A stretch of 64,000 nucleotides of DNA from NCBI GenBank assembly GCA_001464835.1, contig LNDS01000046.1:40020-104019 (forward strand), given 5' to 3'. A program made the position numbers and the translations under genes. Below the pieces are notes generated by a model. That model was not told where the DNA came from. It ran no database searches and saw only the letters and a list, made by a program, of their open reading frames with translations. Of this stretch, positions 43,799 through 54,812 are shown piece after piece (the stretch's first letter is position 1; each line of letters starts with the position of its first letter). The stretch is from Rhizobiales bacterium Ga0077525 (GTDB taxonomy: Bacteria > Pseudomonadota > Alphaproteobacteria > Rhizobiales > Xanthobacteraceae).

Positions 43799-44968
43799 TT
43801 AAATGCCCCCGGAACTTTGCAGAACAAGGGCCGCCGCATGGTCACTGGGCGCGGTACCACCTATGTCCATAATCCGGTCCAGACGGTCGAAGGCCTCAAC
43901 TTGCAGGCGGCGCTCCGGCGTATCGGAAAACAAAGGTATCAAGGCACCGCAGAGCGCCCCCGGCGTGCATTGGTATTGAAGGAATTGCGGCACGACGTTC
44001 TGGCCGACCACCAGATTGGCCAGAATGTAGCTCTGCACGTTGATCAGCAGGCGGCCCACCATTTCCTCCGGCCAGGACACCTTGTAGGCCGCGACCATCG
44101 GCACCCCGGCCAAGGCCAGTTCCAGCGTCGAGGTGCCGGATTTGGTCAGCGCCGCGCGCGCTTGACGGAACGACCGGTGTTTCTCGGCGGTATCGGTGAC
44201 GATCCGCACCGGCACCGGCCATGAGGCGACCGCCGCGCGCACCGCGCCCTCCAGCCGCGGCACCGCGGGCACCACGACCTCGAGCGCGCCAACACAGGCG
44301 GCGACATGCCCCAAAGTCGCGCCGAACACCTCCGCCATGCGGCGGATCTCGCCGCCGCGGCTGCCCGGCATCACCAGCAGCAGCGGCGGATCGCTGAGAC
44401 GGCGTCGCGCCTCCCCGGCATCCGGACGCAGGTCGTGAACACGCTCGGCCAAAGGATGGCCGACGAAATCGGTCGGCGGCCCGCCGAGCCGTTGCATCGC
44501 CGCCGGCTCGAACGGCAGCAGCGCCAGCACGCGATCGACGTAAGACCGCATGGCGCGGGCACGCCACGGCCGCCACGCCCAGACCGACGGGCAGACGTAA
44601 TCGACGATGCGGATGTGTGGCGCGCGCGCCCGCACCTTGCGCGCGACGCGATGGGTGAATTCAGGGCTATCGATAATCACGAGGACATCTGGATCGGCAG
44701 CAATGACGGCTTCGGCTACTTCGCCGATGCGCCTGAGAATGCGCGGCAGGCTCGACAGGATGGCGCCGAAGCCGATGATGGCGAGGTCGCCGAGCGGAAA
44801 CAGGCTCGGCACGCCCTCCGCCGCCATATGCGACCCACCGACACCGGAGAGACGCACGTCCGGACGGGCGCGGCGCAGCGCCGCGATCAAGGCGGCGCCC
44901 AGGCGGTCGCCGGATTCCTCGCCGGCGACGAGAAATATATGCGGCCCCTGCGGCGCAGCCGTCGTCAT
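43799..44968 (-). CDS. lpxB: Lipid-A-disaccharide synthase
   Basis: GT19 transferase joining UDP-diacylglucosamine and lipid X to form the lipid A disaccharide. The 389-residue protein starts HIFLVAGEESGDRLGAALIA. It continues with LSGVGGSHMAAEGVPSLFPL, VCPSVWAWRPWRARAM, FVGHPLAERV, LVMPGSRGGEI and ALTKSGTSTLELALAGVPMV. Its ATG overlaps the lpxI stop by four bases. Confidence 0.97.
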   Translation of the reverse strand: MTTAAPQGPHIFLVAGEESGDRLGAALIAALRRARPDVRLSGVGGSHMAAEGVPSLFPLGDLAIIGFGAILSSLPRILRRIGEVAEAVIAADPDVLVIIDSPEFTHRVARKVRARAPHIRIVDYVCPSVWAWRPWRARAMRSYVDRVLALLPFEPAAMQRLGGPPTDFVGHPLAERVHDLRPDAGEARRRLSDPPLLLVMPGSRGGEIRRMAEVFGATLGHVAACVGALEVVVPAVPRLEGAVRAAVASWPVPVRIVTDTAEKHRSFRQARAALTKSGTSTLELALAGVPMVAAYKVSWPEEMVGRLLINVQSYILANLVVGQNVVPQFLQYQCTPGALCGALIPLFSDTPERRLQVEAFDRLDRIMDIGGTAPSDHAAALVLQSSGGI

Positions 44969-45837
44969 GACGCAACGCCAATGACGAAAATTCCGGCGCG
45001 GTCGGCGGCCACAACAAGCGGCTCCGGCTCGGCAACAACGGCCGCTCCGGCGGTTACGGCTATGCCGCCGAGGCCGGCAGAAGCGACGCCCTCAACCGTG
45101 CGCGGCCCGATCGACGGTAGATCGAAACGCCGGTCCTGATCCGGCTTCACCGCCTTGACCAGCACACCCTTGCCGGGCGCGGTGCGCAAGCGGCCGCTGG
45201 CGCGCATCCCGGCGACGCGTTTAAGCATTTCATCAGTGCCTTCGGCGGCCTCGACCGCGACGATATGTTTGTCGGCAACGACGACCGCCTGGCCGATATC
45301 GAAGCGGCCGGTGGCCCGCAGATAATCGAGCCCAAGCATTATATCCTCGCGCGCGGCATCGGATGGCGATACGCGGCCGAGTTGACCTTCGGGCATCAGG
45401 ATTTCCGGCGCCACTTCATGTGCGCCCAGCAAACGAAAACCGTATTCCTCGATCCAGGCGCCGACCCGGCTGAGCAAGTGATCGTCGCCGCCACGATAGG
45501 CGGCGAAAGCGCGCGGCAGCGCCAGCACAGTGCGCCAGTCCGGCCGCACGCTCCAGACCGAAGGCCGCACCAAGGAGCCGATAAACACCAGGTCCCGGCA
45601 GCCTTCGGCGCGGGCGACTTTGAGGAACCTGCCGACCTGACCGATGCGCAGCCAGTGATGTTCGCGCCCGGCAAAGCCATCCGGCGCTGCCGCGCCGATC
45701 AAAGGAAACAGAATGACGCGGCGGCCGCGCCGGGCGACATGATCGGCGACCGCAAGCGGCAGGCTGCCGCCGCCGCACACCAGCGCGAGCGGGCTATCGC
45801 CGCCGGCATCCGGCGCGGCAGTCGCAAGGCCGGTCAT
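44965..45837 (-). CDS. lpxI: UDP-2,3-diacylglucosamine diphosphatase LpxI
   Basis: Hydrolyses UDP-2,3-diacylglucosamine to lipid X. LpxI is the alphaproteobacterial replacement for LpxH and attacks the alpha phosphate. The 290-residue protein starts with LALVCGGGSLPLAVADHVAR and has AEGCRDLVFIGSLVRPS, and DHLLSRVGAWIEEYGFRLLG. The catalytic C-terminal part has GQAVVVADKHIVAVEAAEGT and LVKAVKPDQDRRFDLPSIG. It overlaps lpxA and lpxB by four bases on each side, placing it exactly between LpxA/LpxD and LpxB in order of the pathway. Confidence 0.96.
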   Translation of the reverse strand: MTGLATAAPDAGGDSPLALVCGGGSLPLAVADHVARRGRRVILFPLIGAAAPDGFAGREHHWLRIGQVGRFLKVARAEGCRDLVFIGSLVRPSVWSVRPDWRTVLALPRAFAAYRGGDDHLLSRVGAWIEEYGFRLLGAHEVAPEILMPEGQLGRVSPSDAAREDIMLGLDYLRATGRFDIGQAVVVADKHIVAVEAAEGTDEMLKRVAGMRASGRLRTAPGKGVLVKAVKPDQDRRFDLPSIGPRTVEGVASAGLGGIAVTAGAAVVAEPEPLVVAADRAGIFVIGVAS

Positions 45838-46685
45838 GCGTCGGTATCCGCCTCGGCGCGATTGATCGCCATGGTGAAAGGCCGCTTCCCGGCACGGATG
45901 AATTCAAAGATGCTGCCGACCAGCGCGTTCGACGCATGCGCCGCCGCGACTTTATCGATGCGGGCGCGAAAGGCGCCCTCGCCAAAGAACAACTCACGAT
46001 AGGCGTCGCGCACGCCGTGAATTTCCGCCTTGGACAGGCCGCGCCGGCGCATGCCGACGACATTGAGCCCGACGAGAAAGGCCAGCGGGCCCTGCGCCAT
46101 GCCGAACGGAATGACGTCGGCGCGCACGCCGCTCATGCCGACGATCATCGCGCCCTCGCCGATACGCACAAACTGGCGCACCGCGACATTGCCGCCAAAC
46201 ACGACCTTGTCGCCGACGCTGACATGGCCGCCGAGCATCGTGTTGTTAGCGAAGACGACATTGTTGCCGACCGTGCAATCGTGGCCGATATGCGTGCCGA
46301 CCATCAGGAAGCAGTTGTTGCCGACCGACGTGAGGCCGTGATCGTCTTCGGTGCCGGTATTCATCGTCACGTTTTCGCGGATGTCGCAGTCGGCGCCGAC
46401 GGTCAGCCGCGTCGGGCCGCCGCGATAGCTGAACGACTGCGGCGGCGAACCGAGCGACGCGAATGGATGAATGACGGTGCGCGGTCCGATCGTCGTGTGG
46501 CCGGTGACATTGACATGGGCGAGTAGCCGGCAATTGTCGCCGAGGACGACGTTCGCCCCGATGGTGCAATAGGGGCCGATCTGCGCGCCCTGCCCGATGA
46601 CCGCGCCCTGCTCGATCCGCGCCGTTGGATCGATGCGGGTCTCGGATTTCGTCTCGGCTTTGGCCTCGGCCATCGTGCCGCTCAT
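45834..46685 (-). CDS. lpxA: UDP-N-acetylglucosamine O-acyltransferase LpxA
   Basis: First acylation of lipid A synthesis. The 283-residue left-handed beta-helix shows hexapeptide repeats ([40 protein letters not shown]). It has catalytic His in [15 protein letters not shown] and a C-terminal helical domain. The ATG at 46685 overlaps the fabZ stop by four bases. About 15 charged residues ([10 protein letters not shown]) precede the first repeat and are not typical of E. coli LpxA. Confidence 0.96.
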   Translation of the reverse strand: MSGTMAEAKAETKSETRIDPTARIEQGAVIGQGAQIGPYCTIGANVVLGDNCRLLAHVNVTGHTTIGPRTVIHPFASLGSPPQSFSYRGGPTRLTVGADCDIRENVTMNTGTEDDHGLTSVGNNCFLMVGTHIGHDCTVGNNVVFANNTMLGGHVSVGDKVVFGGNVAVRQFVRIGEGAMIVGMSGVRADVIPFGMAQGPLAFLVGLNVVGMRRRGLSKAEIHGVRDAYRELFFGEGAFRARIDKVAAAHASNALVGSIFEFIRAGKRPFTMAINRAEADTDA

Positions 46686-47140
46686 CGGTCGGAAATCATG
46701 GCGCCGAGATCGGCTTCGGCGACAACGACGCCGTTCACCTTGGCTTGCCCATGATACCACCACATGTTCTTGCGCCGCGCGGTGCGCGTCATGTGAAACT
46801 CGACGGTGTCGCCGGGCACAACGGGCTTACGAAACTTGCATTTGTCGATGGTGAGAAAGAACACCGATTTGGGCTGGCTCGACGAGGTCGCGGCGATGCA
46901 CAGGACGCCGGCGGTCTGCGCCATGCCTTCGATCAACAGCACGCCGGGAAAAATCGGGTTGCCGGGGAAATGGCCCTGAAACTGCGGCTCGTTGATCGTG
47001 ACGTTCTTGATGCCGATGCCGAATTCGTCGCCGCGAATGTCGATGACACGATCGACCAGCAGGAACGGGTAGCGATGCGGCAGCATCTGCATCACCACGC
47101 CGATATCGGCGGCTTCCAGTGTTTTAACGGCTTCATCCAT
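46682..47140 (-). CDS. fabZ: 3-hydroxyacyl-ACP dehydratase FabZ
   Basis: Dehydrates 3-hydroxyacyl-ACP in fatty-acid elongation and competes with LpxA/LpxD for the same substrates. The 152-residue hot-dog protein has catalytic H22 in [14 protein letters not shown] and E71 in [20 protein letters not shown]. The ATG at 47140 gives the family-length protein; it lies 11 bases after lpxD. Placement between lpxD and lpxA is standard. Confidence 0.97.
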   Translation of the reverse strand: MDEAVKTLEAADIGVVMQMLPHRYPFLLVDRVIDIRGDEFGIGIKNVTINEPQFQGHFPGNPIFPGVLLIEGMAQTAGVLCIAATSSSQPKSVFFLTIDKCKFRKPVVPGDTVEFHMTRTARRKNMWWYHGQAKVNGVVVAEADLGAMISDR

Positions 47141-47151
47141 GGGCTTGTATC

Positions 47152-48210
47152 TCACTCGTCGGCCGCGGATGCGGCGCCGTCCTTTGCGCGGGCCAGCCGC
47201 TCGATGGCCATGATCTCGCGGAACCACTGCTTGACCGGCTTGGCCGGCGTGCCGCCCCAGCGCGCGCCCGCCGGCACATTGCCGTTGACGTTGCTGATCG
47301 CCGCGATCTGCGCGCCTTCGCCGACCGTGACGTCGTTGTTGATGCCGACGCGCGCGCCGAGAACGACGAAATCCTCCAGCGTCGAACTGCCGGATATACC
47401 GGTGTGCGCCACGACGATGCAGTGGCGGCCGATGCTGACATTGTGGCCGACCTGCACCAGATTGTCGATCTTGGTGCCCTCGCCGATCACGGTGTCGCGG
47501 ATGCCGCCGCGGTCGATCGCGGTGCCGGCGCCGATTTCGACATCGTCCTGGATAATGACCCGGCCGACCTGCGGCACCTTGAGATGGCCGCCGCCGCTCA
47601 TGACGAAGCCGAAGCCGTCCTGACCGATCTTGCAGCCCGGATGAATGATGACGCGGTCGCCGACCAGCGCATTGGTCAGCACCGCGCCGGAGCCGATCGA
47701 ACAATCGCGGCCGATGCGCACATCGGTGCCGATGACCGCCGCGGCGCCAATGACCGTGCCGCTGCCGATTTCCGCGCGCGGGCCGATGACCGCGCCAGGC
47801 TCGACGGTGACGCCGTTCTCGAGCCGCGCGGTGGCATCGATATGGGCGCCGGCCACGCTGCCTGCCGGCGCCAGCGACGACGGGCGCAGCGACTGCGGAA
47901 ACAGCGCGCGCGCCACGTTCACGAAAGCGCGGAACGGCTCGCGTACGACCAGGGCCGCCACCCGTGGCGGCAGGTCCTTGGCCAAAGCCGCGCTGGTCAG
48001 ACAGACGCCGGCATGCGTCTTGCCGGCCGCAATGCTGAAGCGTTTGTTGTCGAAGAAAGCGATGTCGGAGGGAGACGCGCGATCGAGCGGCGCGACATTG
48101 ACGATATGACGCGCGCGCACCGTCCCTTGCGGGGCGGTGGCGCCTGTCAGTGCGACGATCTCGTCAAGCGAGAGACCGCGCGTGTCGCGTAGAAATACCG
48201 GCTCGCTCAT
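47152..48210 (-). CDS. lpxD: UDP-3-O-(3-hydroxyacyl)glucosamine N-acyltransferase LpxD
   Basis: Third step of lipid A synthesis. The 352-residue protein has an N-terminal uridine-binding domain (to about residue 100, [20 protein letters not shown]). A hexapeptide beta-helix follows ([19 protein letters not shown]), with [20 protein letters not shown] carrying the catalytic histidine. The ATG at 48210 is the family start [15 protein letters not shown]. It is 34 bases after bamA. Confidence 0.96.
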   Translation of the reverse strand: MSEPVFLRDTRGLSLDEIVALTGATAPQGTVRARHIVNVAPLDRASPSDIAFFDNKRFSIAAGKTHAGVCLTSAALAKDLPPRVAALVVREPFRAFVNVARALFPQSLRPSSLAPAGSVAGAHIDATARLENGVTVEPGAVIGPRAEIGSGTVIGAAAVIGTDVRIGRDCSIGSGAVLTNALVGDRVIIHPGCKIGQDGFGFVMSGGGHLKVPQVGRVIIQDDVEIGAGTAIDRGGIRDTVIGEGTKIDNLVQVGHNVSIGRHCIVVAHTGISGSSTLEDFVVLGARVGINNDVTVGEGAQIAAISNVNGNVPAGARWGGTPAKPVKQWFREIMAIERLARAKDGAASAADE

Positions 48211-48244
48211 TCCGCAAGTGCCGCTCCGCCCAAAGCAGCGGCGA

Positions 48245-50674
48245 TCAAAACTTCGTGCCGCCGCCGAACCGGAAGATCTGCGTCCGGTCGCACACCTGAC
48301 CGCCGCCCGGCGCACTCGCGCAGTACTTCTTGAGCGGATAAGCGACATCGAAACGCAGCGGTCCAAGCGGCGAATCCCAGATCAGGCCCATGCCGACCGA
48401 CGCACGGATCATGCTCGCATCGCCAAGACCGACATTGAGGGTTTCCGGGGGGCCGACGTATCCAGGCTGCTGGAACTGGCTAGGCCCTTTATAAGCCCAG
48501 ACCGATCCGGCATCGGCGAAGGTCGCAAACTTGATGCCGATTTCCTTGGGCAGGAAGTACAGGGGCGTCTGGAACTCGACGCTGGTGCCCCAGTACATGG
48601 TGCCGCCGAGCGCGTCATTGGTCGTGCCCGAGGTCAGATCGCGCGGACCGAGGCCGGCGGCGGCGAAGCCACGCACCAGGTTCGGGCCCATCTGGAAATG
48701 ATCCAGCATACGCAGGTCCCTGCCACCCCAGCCCGCGACATTGCCGCCTTGCAGCTTGATGACGCCGATCACATCGGGCAGCACTTCGTAGTAGTTGCGG
48801 ACTTCCGCGGTCGTGCGGATGAAGTTCACGTCGCCACCGACGCCGGCGAAGTCCTGGCTCAGGGTCGCGATAAGGCCGCTGGTCGGCGTCTTCATGTTGT
48901 CGAGCGTGTTGTAGTTCAGCGTATAGCCGAGCATCGACACCACGACCGGACCGGCGGCCAGTTCCTTGCGGATCGGCATTGCGGCCGGCTGACAGTTTGG
49001 CCCTGTCGGATAACAGTTGTTATAGTTCGACAGGCCGATTTCCTGGCGGTACAGCGAGTAACGCGGCGCCAGCGACAGTTCTTCGGTCAGCCCGAGGCCG
49101 AGACGCAGATTGCCGCCATACGACTTGGTGTCATAGGACACGGTCGATGAGGCCATGTTCTGCTTGGCAAACAGGTCGATGCCGCCGGCCATGCGATAAC
49201 CTAGAAAATAGGGCTCGACGAAAGACAGTTCGAAACCGCGCGTGCGCTGACCGAAGGTCACCGCCGCCTTGGCATACTGGCCGCGGCCCATCAGGTTGCG
49301 GTCGGAGATGCTGGCTTCGGCGATGAAGCCGTCGGCGGTCGAATAGCCGCCGGCGATGGAGAACTCGCCGGTCGCCTTCTCTTCGAGATCGACGTTGACG
49401 ACAACGCGGTCCGGCGCAGAGCCGGGCTCGTTGGTGATCTTGACCGTCTTGAAATAATCGAGGTTCTTCAACCGACGCTCGGCGCGGTCGATCAGTGCGC
49501 GATTGTAGGCGTCGCCTTCGCTGAGATCGAACTCGCGGCGGATGACATAATCGCGGGTGCGCATGTTGCCGCGAATATTGATGCGCTCGATATAGGCGCG
49601 CTGCCCTTCATCGACGACGAAGGCGATATTGATGGTGCGAGTTTCGGCATTGCGGTCGCCGCGCGGCCGCACGCTGGCGAAGGCATAGCCGCGCTTGGCG
49701 GCCTCGACCGTCATCGCCTCGACGCTCTTTTCGAGCAGGTCGGCGTTATAGACATTGCCCTGGCTCAGCTTGAGGCTGCCGCGCAAGGTGCCCGGATCGA
49801 TCGCCTTGACGTTCGACACCACATCGACGGTGCCGACGCGGTACTGATTGCCTTCATCGATGGTGAAGGTAATGATGAAACCCTTCTTGGCCGGGTCGTA
49901 TTCGCCGACCGCCGACACGATGCGGACATCGGCATAGCCGTGCTTGAGATAGAAACGGCGCAACAGGTCGCGATCGGCCTCGACGCGATCCGGATCGTAT
50001 ATGTCGGTCGTCTGCAGGAAGCTGAGCAGGTTGCTTTCGGACGTCTTGACGACTTCCTTGAGGCGGCCATGCGAGAAAGCGCGGTTGCCGACGAATTTGA
50101 GATCCTTGACGCCGGTCTTCTCGCCTTCCTTGATCTCGAAGATCAGATCGACGCGGTTGTTCGGCAATTCGATGATCTTAGGCTCGACGGAGACGTCGAA
50201 GCGGCCGCTGCGCTGATAGATTTCCAGGATGCGCTGCACGTCGGCCTGCACGGTCGGCTTGGACAAAGTGCCGCGCGGCTTCGACTGCACTTCGACCTTG
50301 AGCTGATCGTCCTTGGCCTTCTTGTTGCCTTCGAAGGCGACGCGGTTCAGCACCGGATTTTCCACCACGGTGACGACGAGGCGGCCGCCGGCATTGTTGA
50401 TGCGGACGTCGGAAAACAGGCCGGTCGCGTAAAGCGCCTTCAAGCCTTCGTCGATTTCGTTGGGACCGAGACGGCCGCCGGGGCCGGGCCGGAAATAGGA
50501 GCGCACCGTCTCCGCTTCGACGCGGCGGTTGCCTTCGACCACGATCGAGCCAGCCGACTGCGCCATCGCCGCGCCCGTCGAGGCGACAGTCGCAACGCCG
50601 GAGCCGACCGCGATACCACCGAGGACAGCAAAGCTAAGGGCAAGTCCCCGAACCACCCGCACACAAAGTCTCAT
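48245..50674 (-). CDS. bamA: Outer membrane protein assembly factor BamA
   Basis: Central outer-membrane insertase. The 809-residue precursor has a signal peptide (about 1-38, cleavage likely after AMA). Five POTRA domains follow (about 40-440; VVEGNRRVEAETVRSYFRPG and FVGNRAFSHGRLKEVVKTSE). The 16-strand barrel ends in KF, the expected aromatic terminus. The conserved VRGF lock is present as LVRGFAAAGLGPRDL. The 225-base gap before it (from rseP) has GC-rich inverted sequence but no gene I can support. Confidence 0.97.
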   Translation of the reverse strand: MRLCVRVVRGLALSFAVLGGIAVGSGVATVASTGAAMAQSAGSIVVEGNRRVEAETVRSYFRPGPGGRLGPNEIDEGLKALYATGLFSDVRINNAGGRLVVTVVENPVLNRVAFEGNKKAKDDQLKVEVQSKPRGTLSKPTVQADVQRILEIYQRSGRFDVSVEPKIIELPNNRVDLIFEIKEGEKTGVKDLKFVGNRAFSHGRLKEVVKTSESNLLSFLQTTDIYDPDRVEADRDLLRRFYLKHGYADVRIVSAVGEYDPAKKGFIITFTIDEGNQYRVGTVDVVSNVKAIDPGTLRGSLKLSQGNVYNADLLEKSVEAMTVEAAKRGYAFASVRPRGDRNAETRTINIAFVVDEGQRAYIERINIRGNMRTRDYVIRREFDLSEGDAYNRALIDRAERRLKNLDYFKTVKITNEPGSAPDRVVVNVDLEEKATGEFSIAGGYSTADGFIAEASISDRNLMGRGQYAKAAVTFGQRTRGFELSFVEPYFLGYRMAGGIDLFAKQNMASSTVSYDTKSYGGNLRLGLGLTEELSLAPRYSLYRQEIGLSNYNNCYPTGPNCQPAAMPIRKELAAGPVVVSMLGYTLNYNTLDNMKTPTSGLIATLSQDFAGVGGDVNFIRTTAEVRNYYEVLPDVIGVIKLQGGNVAGWGGRDLRMLDHFQMGPNLVRGFAAAGLGPRDLTSGTTNDALGGTMYWGTSVEFQTPLYFLPKEIGIKFATFADAGSVWAYKGPSQFQQPGYVGPPETLNVGLGDASMIRASVGMGLIWDSPLGPLRFDVAYPLKKYCASAPGGGQVCDRTQIFRFGGGTKF

Positions 50675-50899
50675 GCGCTACGCGCCCTTTATCCTTGCGG
50701 CGAGAGCCGCTTCCTTACGGGCAAGACCGTTTGTACGGCCCCGACCGCTTCCTGACGGCCCAAAGGCCGCTGCGCACCCGACTCTCGGGCAACATTGGCC
50801 TGCTTTGTACAGCGTTTTCGTCGCACTGCAAACTAAACCGCCGGACCAAGTTTCCCTTTCCCCTCATAAAGTTGCCCATAGGCAACGATCCCGGGAACC

Positions 50900-52051
50900 T
50901 CACGAGGAAGCCAGATGCAGGATGTCATTAAAGGTTGCAAAAATCATCAACATTACGACGATGGCCAACCCGATGCGGAAGCCATACTCCTGAGCCCGCT
51001 CCGACAGCGGACGGCCCCGCGCCGCCTCGATCGCATAGAACATAAGGTGACCGCCGTCGAGCAGGGGGATCGGAAACAGGTTCAAAAGACCGATGGAGAC
51101 CGAAAGTACGGCTGTCAGATGCAACAGAGCGGTGAATCCGGCGGTGGCCACCTGCCCCGACACCTGGGCGATCCGAATCGGGCCGCCGAGCTGGTCGGCG
51201 GCTTCGCGGCCGGCGAAGATGCCGCCGATATAGGAAATGGTGCGGTCGACCACGAACCAGGTTTCCTTGGCGCCGGCGACGACGGCCGTCACCGGGCCCA
51301 TTTTTTCGGTTTTGATGTCGCCGGCCGCCATCGAGCGGCTGATGCCGAGTACGCCCAGTTTGTGGACGTTGCCGAAATTGTCCTTCAACTCGCGCATCTG
51401 CGGCACGGCCTTGAGCGGCACGGTGACGCCGCCGCGTTCGACTTCGACGTTCAGCGTCTCGCCGGCGCTGATGCTGACGATGCGCTGCATCTCGGAGAAG
51501 CTGTCGATCCGGGTGCCGTTGATGGTGAGCACCAGGTCGCCGGGCTTGAAGCCGGCGGCCTGGGCGGCGCTGCCGTCCTGAATGGCATCGACCCGCGCGG
51601 TGGTCGATTGCTTGCCGGAAACCATAAAAATGGCGGCGAAAATGACAATCGCGAGGATGAAATTGGCGATCGGCCCGGCCGCGACCACGGCGGCGCGCTT
51701 GCCGACCGGCTTGTGGATGAAACTGTCGTTGCGTTCGGTCTCGCTCATGGCGGCCGCTCCGGCGTGATCGGGCACGCTGGCGGCATTGTCGTCGCCGAAG
51801 AACTTCACATAGCCGCCGAGCGGAATGGCCGACAGCTTCCAGCGGGTGCCGTGCTTGTCATTGAAGCCGACGATTTCCGGGCCGAAACCGAGCGAGAACA
51901 CCAGCACCTTGATGCCGCACCAGCGCGCAATCAGGAAGTGGCCGAGTTCATGGAAGAACACCACGACGGTCAGCACAAACAGAAACGGCACGATATAGCC
52001 GACCGCGCCGCCGCCGAAGGCGCTCAAGCTCCCCATGATATCCGAAACCAT
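50900..52051 (-). CDS. rseP: Site-2 intramembrane zinc metalloprotease RseP
   Basis: Cleaves membrane-embedded regulators and remnant signal peptides. The 383-residue protein has HELGH at 34-38 in the first membrane helix, a PDZ domain (GFKPGDLVLTINGTRIDSFS) and the C-terminal LLNLFPIPLLDGGHLMFY metal-ligand motif. The ATG at 52051 follows a GAGG at a 5-base spacing; an in-frame ATG 11 codons upstream is possible. Targets are not encoded in the window. It lies between dxr and bamA as in most Proteobacteria. Confidence 0.95.
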   Translation of the reverse strand: MVSDIMGSLSAFGGGAVGYIVPFLFVLTVVVFFHELGHFLIARWCGIKVLVFSLGFGPEIVGFNDKHGTRWKLSAIPLGGYVKFFGDDNAASVPDHAGAAAMSETERNDSFIHKPVGKRAAVVAAGPIANFILAIVIFAAIFMVSGKQSTTARVDAIQDGSAAQAAGFKPGDLVLTINGTRIDSFSEMQRIVSISAGETLNVEVERGGVTVPLKAVPQMRELKDNFGNVHKLGVLGISRSMAAGDIKTEKMGPVTAVVAGAKETWFVVDRTISYIGGIFAGREAADQLGGPIRIAQVSGQVATAGFTALLHLTAVLSVSIGLLNLFPIPLLDGGHLMFYAIEAARGRPLSERAQEYGFRIGLAIVVMLMIFATFNDILHLASS

Positions 52052-52133
52052 AATATCCTCGTCCTTAAAGTCCTCAGGCCCCAATCGGCCGCCATCAATA
52101 ATAGCGAAAGGTTACTAGGATGCCTTTACGGCA

Positions 52134-53315
52134 TTATTGAGCAAGAGGCCCCTTGAGGTCATTGGCCAGGCTTCTCGCAATATGGTCAACGGCCAAGGCC
52201 GCGTCGATACTGGCCGGGTCGGCCAAAAGACCGCGGGCCTCGGCCGCCTCCAGCGTCTTTTCGACCAGAGCGGCAATGGCCGGGAATGAGATGCGGCCGG
52301 CGATGAATTCGCCGACCGCGACCTCGTCGGCGGCGTTCAGCACCGTCGGCGCAGCGCCGCCCGTTACCATCGCCTCGCGGGCCAGCCGCAAGGCGGGAAA
52401 GCGGGCGAGATCGGCGTCCTCGAAGGTCAGTTCGCGCAAACCCGCCAGATCGAGGCGCGGCGCCGGGCCGTCGATGCGCTCCGGCCAGGCCAGGCAATGC
52501 GCAATCGGCACCCGCATGTCCGGCGGCCCGAGTTGGGCGACCACCGAGCCGTCGCGGAATTCGACCAGGCCGTGCACAACCGATTGCGGATGCACCAGTA
52601 CGTCGATTTCGTCCGGCGCAAGCGCGAACAGATGATGCGCTTCGATCAATTCCAAACCCTTGTTCATCAGGCTGGCGGAATCGATGGTGACTTTCGGGCC
52701 CATCGACCAATTCGGATGGCGCAGCGCCTGCTCCGGCGTTGCTTGCTTGATAGCTTCGAGCGTCCAGGTGCGAAACGGCCCGCCTGATGCGGTGAGGATG
52801 ACACGGCGAACGTCTTCACGACGTCCCGCGCCCATCGCCTGAAACAGCGCGTTGTGTTCACTATCAACGGGCAAGACCGTCGCGCCGGAGTTATGAGCGG
52901 CGGTCATGAACAAGGCCCCGGCGCAAACCAGGCACTCCTTGTTGGCGAGCGCGACGGTCGCGCCGCGTTCGATCGCCGCCATGGTCGGCTTCAACCCGAC
53001 CGCGCCGGCAATCGCCGCCATGACCCAGTCGGCCGGCGCTTGCGCGGCCTCGATCAAGGCCGCTTCACCGGCTGCCGCCTCGATACCGCTGCCGGCCAGC
53101 GCGTCTTTCAGCGCACCGTAACAATCCGGGTCGGCGACGACGGCGATACGCGCGCCGACGTCGCGCGCGACCTGCGCCAGCGCCGTGACATTGCGGCCGG
53201 AGGCCACCGCCTCGACGCGAAACCGCGAAGGATTGCGCTTGATCAGATCGACCGTTGAGGCGCCGATCGAGCCGGTGGCGCCAAGGATCGTCACGCTGCG
53301 CGGCGCGCTCACCAT
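52134..53315 (-). CDS. dxr: 1-deoxy-D-xylulose 5-phosphate reductoisomerase
   Basis: Makes 2C-methyl-D-erythritol 4-phosphate, the step before IspD. The 393-residue protein has the NADPH motif [31 protein letters not shown], the metal and substrate residues in [26 protein letters not shown] and [16 protein letters not shown]. It overlaps the cdsA stop by 7 bases. Confidence 0.97.
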   Translation of the reverse strand: MVSAPRSVTILGATGSIGASTVDLIKRNPSRFRVEAVASGRNVTALAQVARDVGARIAVVADPDCYGALKDALAGSGIEAAAGEAALIEAAQAPADWVMAAIAGAVGLKPTMAAIERGATVALANKECLVCAGALFMTAAHNSGATVLPVDSEHNALFQAMGAGRREDVRRVILTASGGPFRTWTLEAIKQATPEQALRHPNWSMGPKVTIDSASLMNKGLELIEAHHLFALAPDEIDVLVHPQSVVHGLVEFRDGSVVAQLGPPDMRVPIAHCLAWPERIDGPAPRLDLAGLRELTFEDADLARFPALRLAREAMVTGGAAPTVLNAADEVAVGEFIAGRISFPAIAALVEKTLEAAEARGLLADPASIDAALAVDHIARSLANDLKGPLAQ

Positions 53316-54019
53316 ATCAGGAGGCCGCGCGCGGCATCGTCAAAGTCCCCGCGCCAAACGCCGATGACGCTGGCCGCCAAGGCCGCCGCCCAGAAGCCGT
53401 CGAGCCGGTCCATGACGCCGCCATGGCCGGGAATGAGCTGGCTGGAATCCTTGACGTTGAATTTGCGCTTGATGAACGATTCAAAAAGATCGCCGGCCTG
53501 CGCGCAGACCGACAGCAGCAACGCAACACATGCAATGGTCACGATGCTGAACGTGCCGAACGCGCGCGCGACCAGCACGGCGACGATCATCGCGCCCAAA
53601 GTGCCGGCCATCGCACCCGACCAGGTTTTCTTCGGGCTGACCGCGGGCATCAGTTTCGGCCCGCCAATGGCGCGGCCGCCGAAATAGCCGAAAATGTCGG
53701 TCGACCAGACGATAGCGAACAGCAAGACGACCGCCAGCAGCCCGAATGAAGCGTCGGCGCGCAGCGCGACCGGCGCGGCAAACAACGCCGCCGCATAAGG
53801 AACGCCGAAGGCGATCCACACCGCGCCCTTCACCAGACGCATCCACTCCCACAGCACGGCAATCGCCGCCGCCGCCCAGAACAATGCGAATGGCCAGCCG
53901 CCAAAATAAGCGGTGCCCAGCGCTGCCGGAATCATCACAGCTGCCGACGCGATCCGCAGCGTCAGATTGCTGACTTTTGACGGCGGTGCAGTGGGCTCCG
54001 GTTCTGCCACGCGCTTCAA
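53309..54019 (-). CDS. cdsA: Phosphatidate cytidylyltransferase
   Basis: Makes CDP-diacylglycerol for phospholipids. The 236-residue membrane protein has about 6-8 helices and carries the family signature as [20 protein letters not shown] followed by [23 protein letters not shown] is also conserved. It is shorter than many CdsA proteins (around 270-285), mainly in the N-terminal part. It overlaps both uppS (four bases) and dxr (seven bases). Confidence 0.94.
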   Translation of the reverse strand: MKRVAEPEPTAPPSKVSNLTLRIASAAVMIPAALGTAYFGGWPFALFWAAAAIAVLWEWMRLVKGAVWIAFGVPYAAALFAAPVALRADASFGLLAVVLLFAIVWSTDIFGYFGGRAIGGPKLMPAVSPKKTWSGAMAGTLGAMIVAVLVARAFGTFSIVTIACVALLLSVCAQAGDLFESFIKRKFNVKDSSQLIPGHGGVMDRLDGFWAAALAASVIGVWRGDFDDAARGLLIW

Positions 54020-54801
54020 GACCCGGTTTTGGCGGTTAGCCCGCCAAAGCGGCGCTCGCGCTGCTGATACTCGCGGATCGCGCTTTCAAGAGCGGCACGA
54101 TCGAAGTCCGGCCAATTGGTGGGGACGAAAACCAGTTCGCTATAGGCGGACTGCCACAACAGGAAATTGGACAGCCGCTGCTCGCCGCTGGTGCGGATGA
54201 TGAGATCGGGGTCCGGCAGATCGGCGGTGTCGAGAAATCCACCGAGTATCTCGACCGTGATATCTTCCGGCTTCAGCCGCCCTTGCGCCACCGCCTCGGC
54301 GGCCTGCCGCGCGGCGCGCGCGATCTCCTGGCGCGCGCCATAATTGAAGGCGACGACGAGCGTCAGCCCGGTATTGTCCTTGGTGAGTTCTTCCGCTTCG
54401 ATCAGCAGGCGGCCGATATCGGCCTCCAACCCTGCCCGTTCGCCAATGATGCGCACGCGCACGCCGCTCTTGTGCAGTTCGGCAAGATCGTTGCGGATGA
54501 AGCGGCGCAGCAATCCCATCAACTCGCCGACTTCGGCGGCGGGGCGCGACCAGTTCTCCGAGCTGAACGAGAAGACCGTGATGACCTTGACGCCCATCTC
54601 GCCGGCGGCGCGGATCGTGCGGCGCAAGGCTTCGACGCCGCGCCGGTGTCCTTCGGCGCGCGGCAGTCCGCGCGCTGCCGCCCAGCGTCCGTTGCCATCC
54701 ATGATGATGGCGACGTGACGCGGCACAGCGGGCATCGACAAGGTGTCGGAGGGCTTTGCGCCGGAAGATTTGGCGTTCTGCGGCAGTTCGGCCTCGGACA
54801 T
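54016..54801 (-). CDS. uppS: Undecaprenyl diphosphate synthase
   Basis: cis-Prenyltransferase extending farnesyl diphosphate to the C55 lipid carrier of peptidoglycan and polysaccharide. The 261-residue protein has the catalytic aspartate D35 in [20 protein letters not shown]. It has the elongation region [20 protein letters not shown] and the C-terminal [20 protein letters not shown] motif. The ATG at 54801 was preferred over one five codons earlier. frr ends 11 bases upstream. Confidence 0.96.
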   Translation of the reverse strand: MSEAELPQNAKSSGAKPSDTLSMPAVPRHVAIIMDGNGRWAAARGLPRAEGHRRGVEALRRTIRAAGEMGVKVITVFSFSSENWSRPAAEVGELMGLLRRFIRNDLAELHKSGVRVRIIGERAGLEADIGRLLIEAEELTKDNTGLTLVVAFNYGARQEIARAARQAAEAVAQGRLKPEDITVEILGGFLDTADLPDPDLIIRTSGEQRLSNFLLWQSAYSELVFVPTNWPDFDRAALESAIREYQQRERRFGGLTAKTGS

Positions 54802-54812
54802 TGGGCTCGACC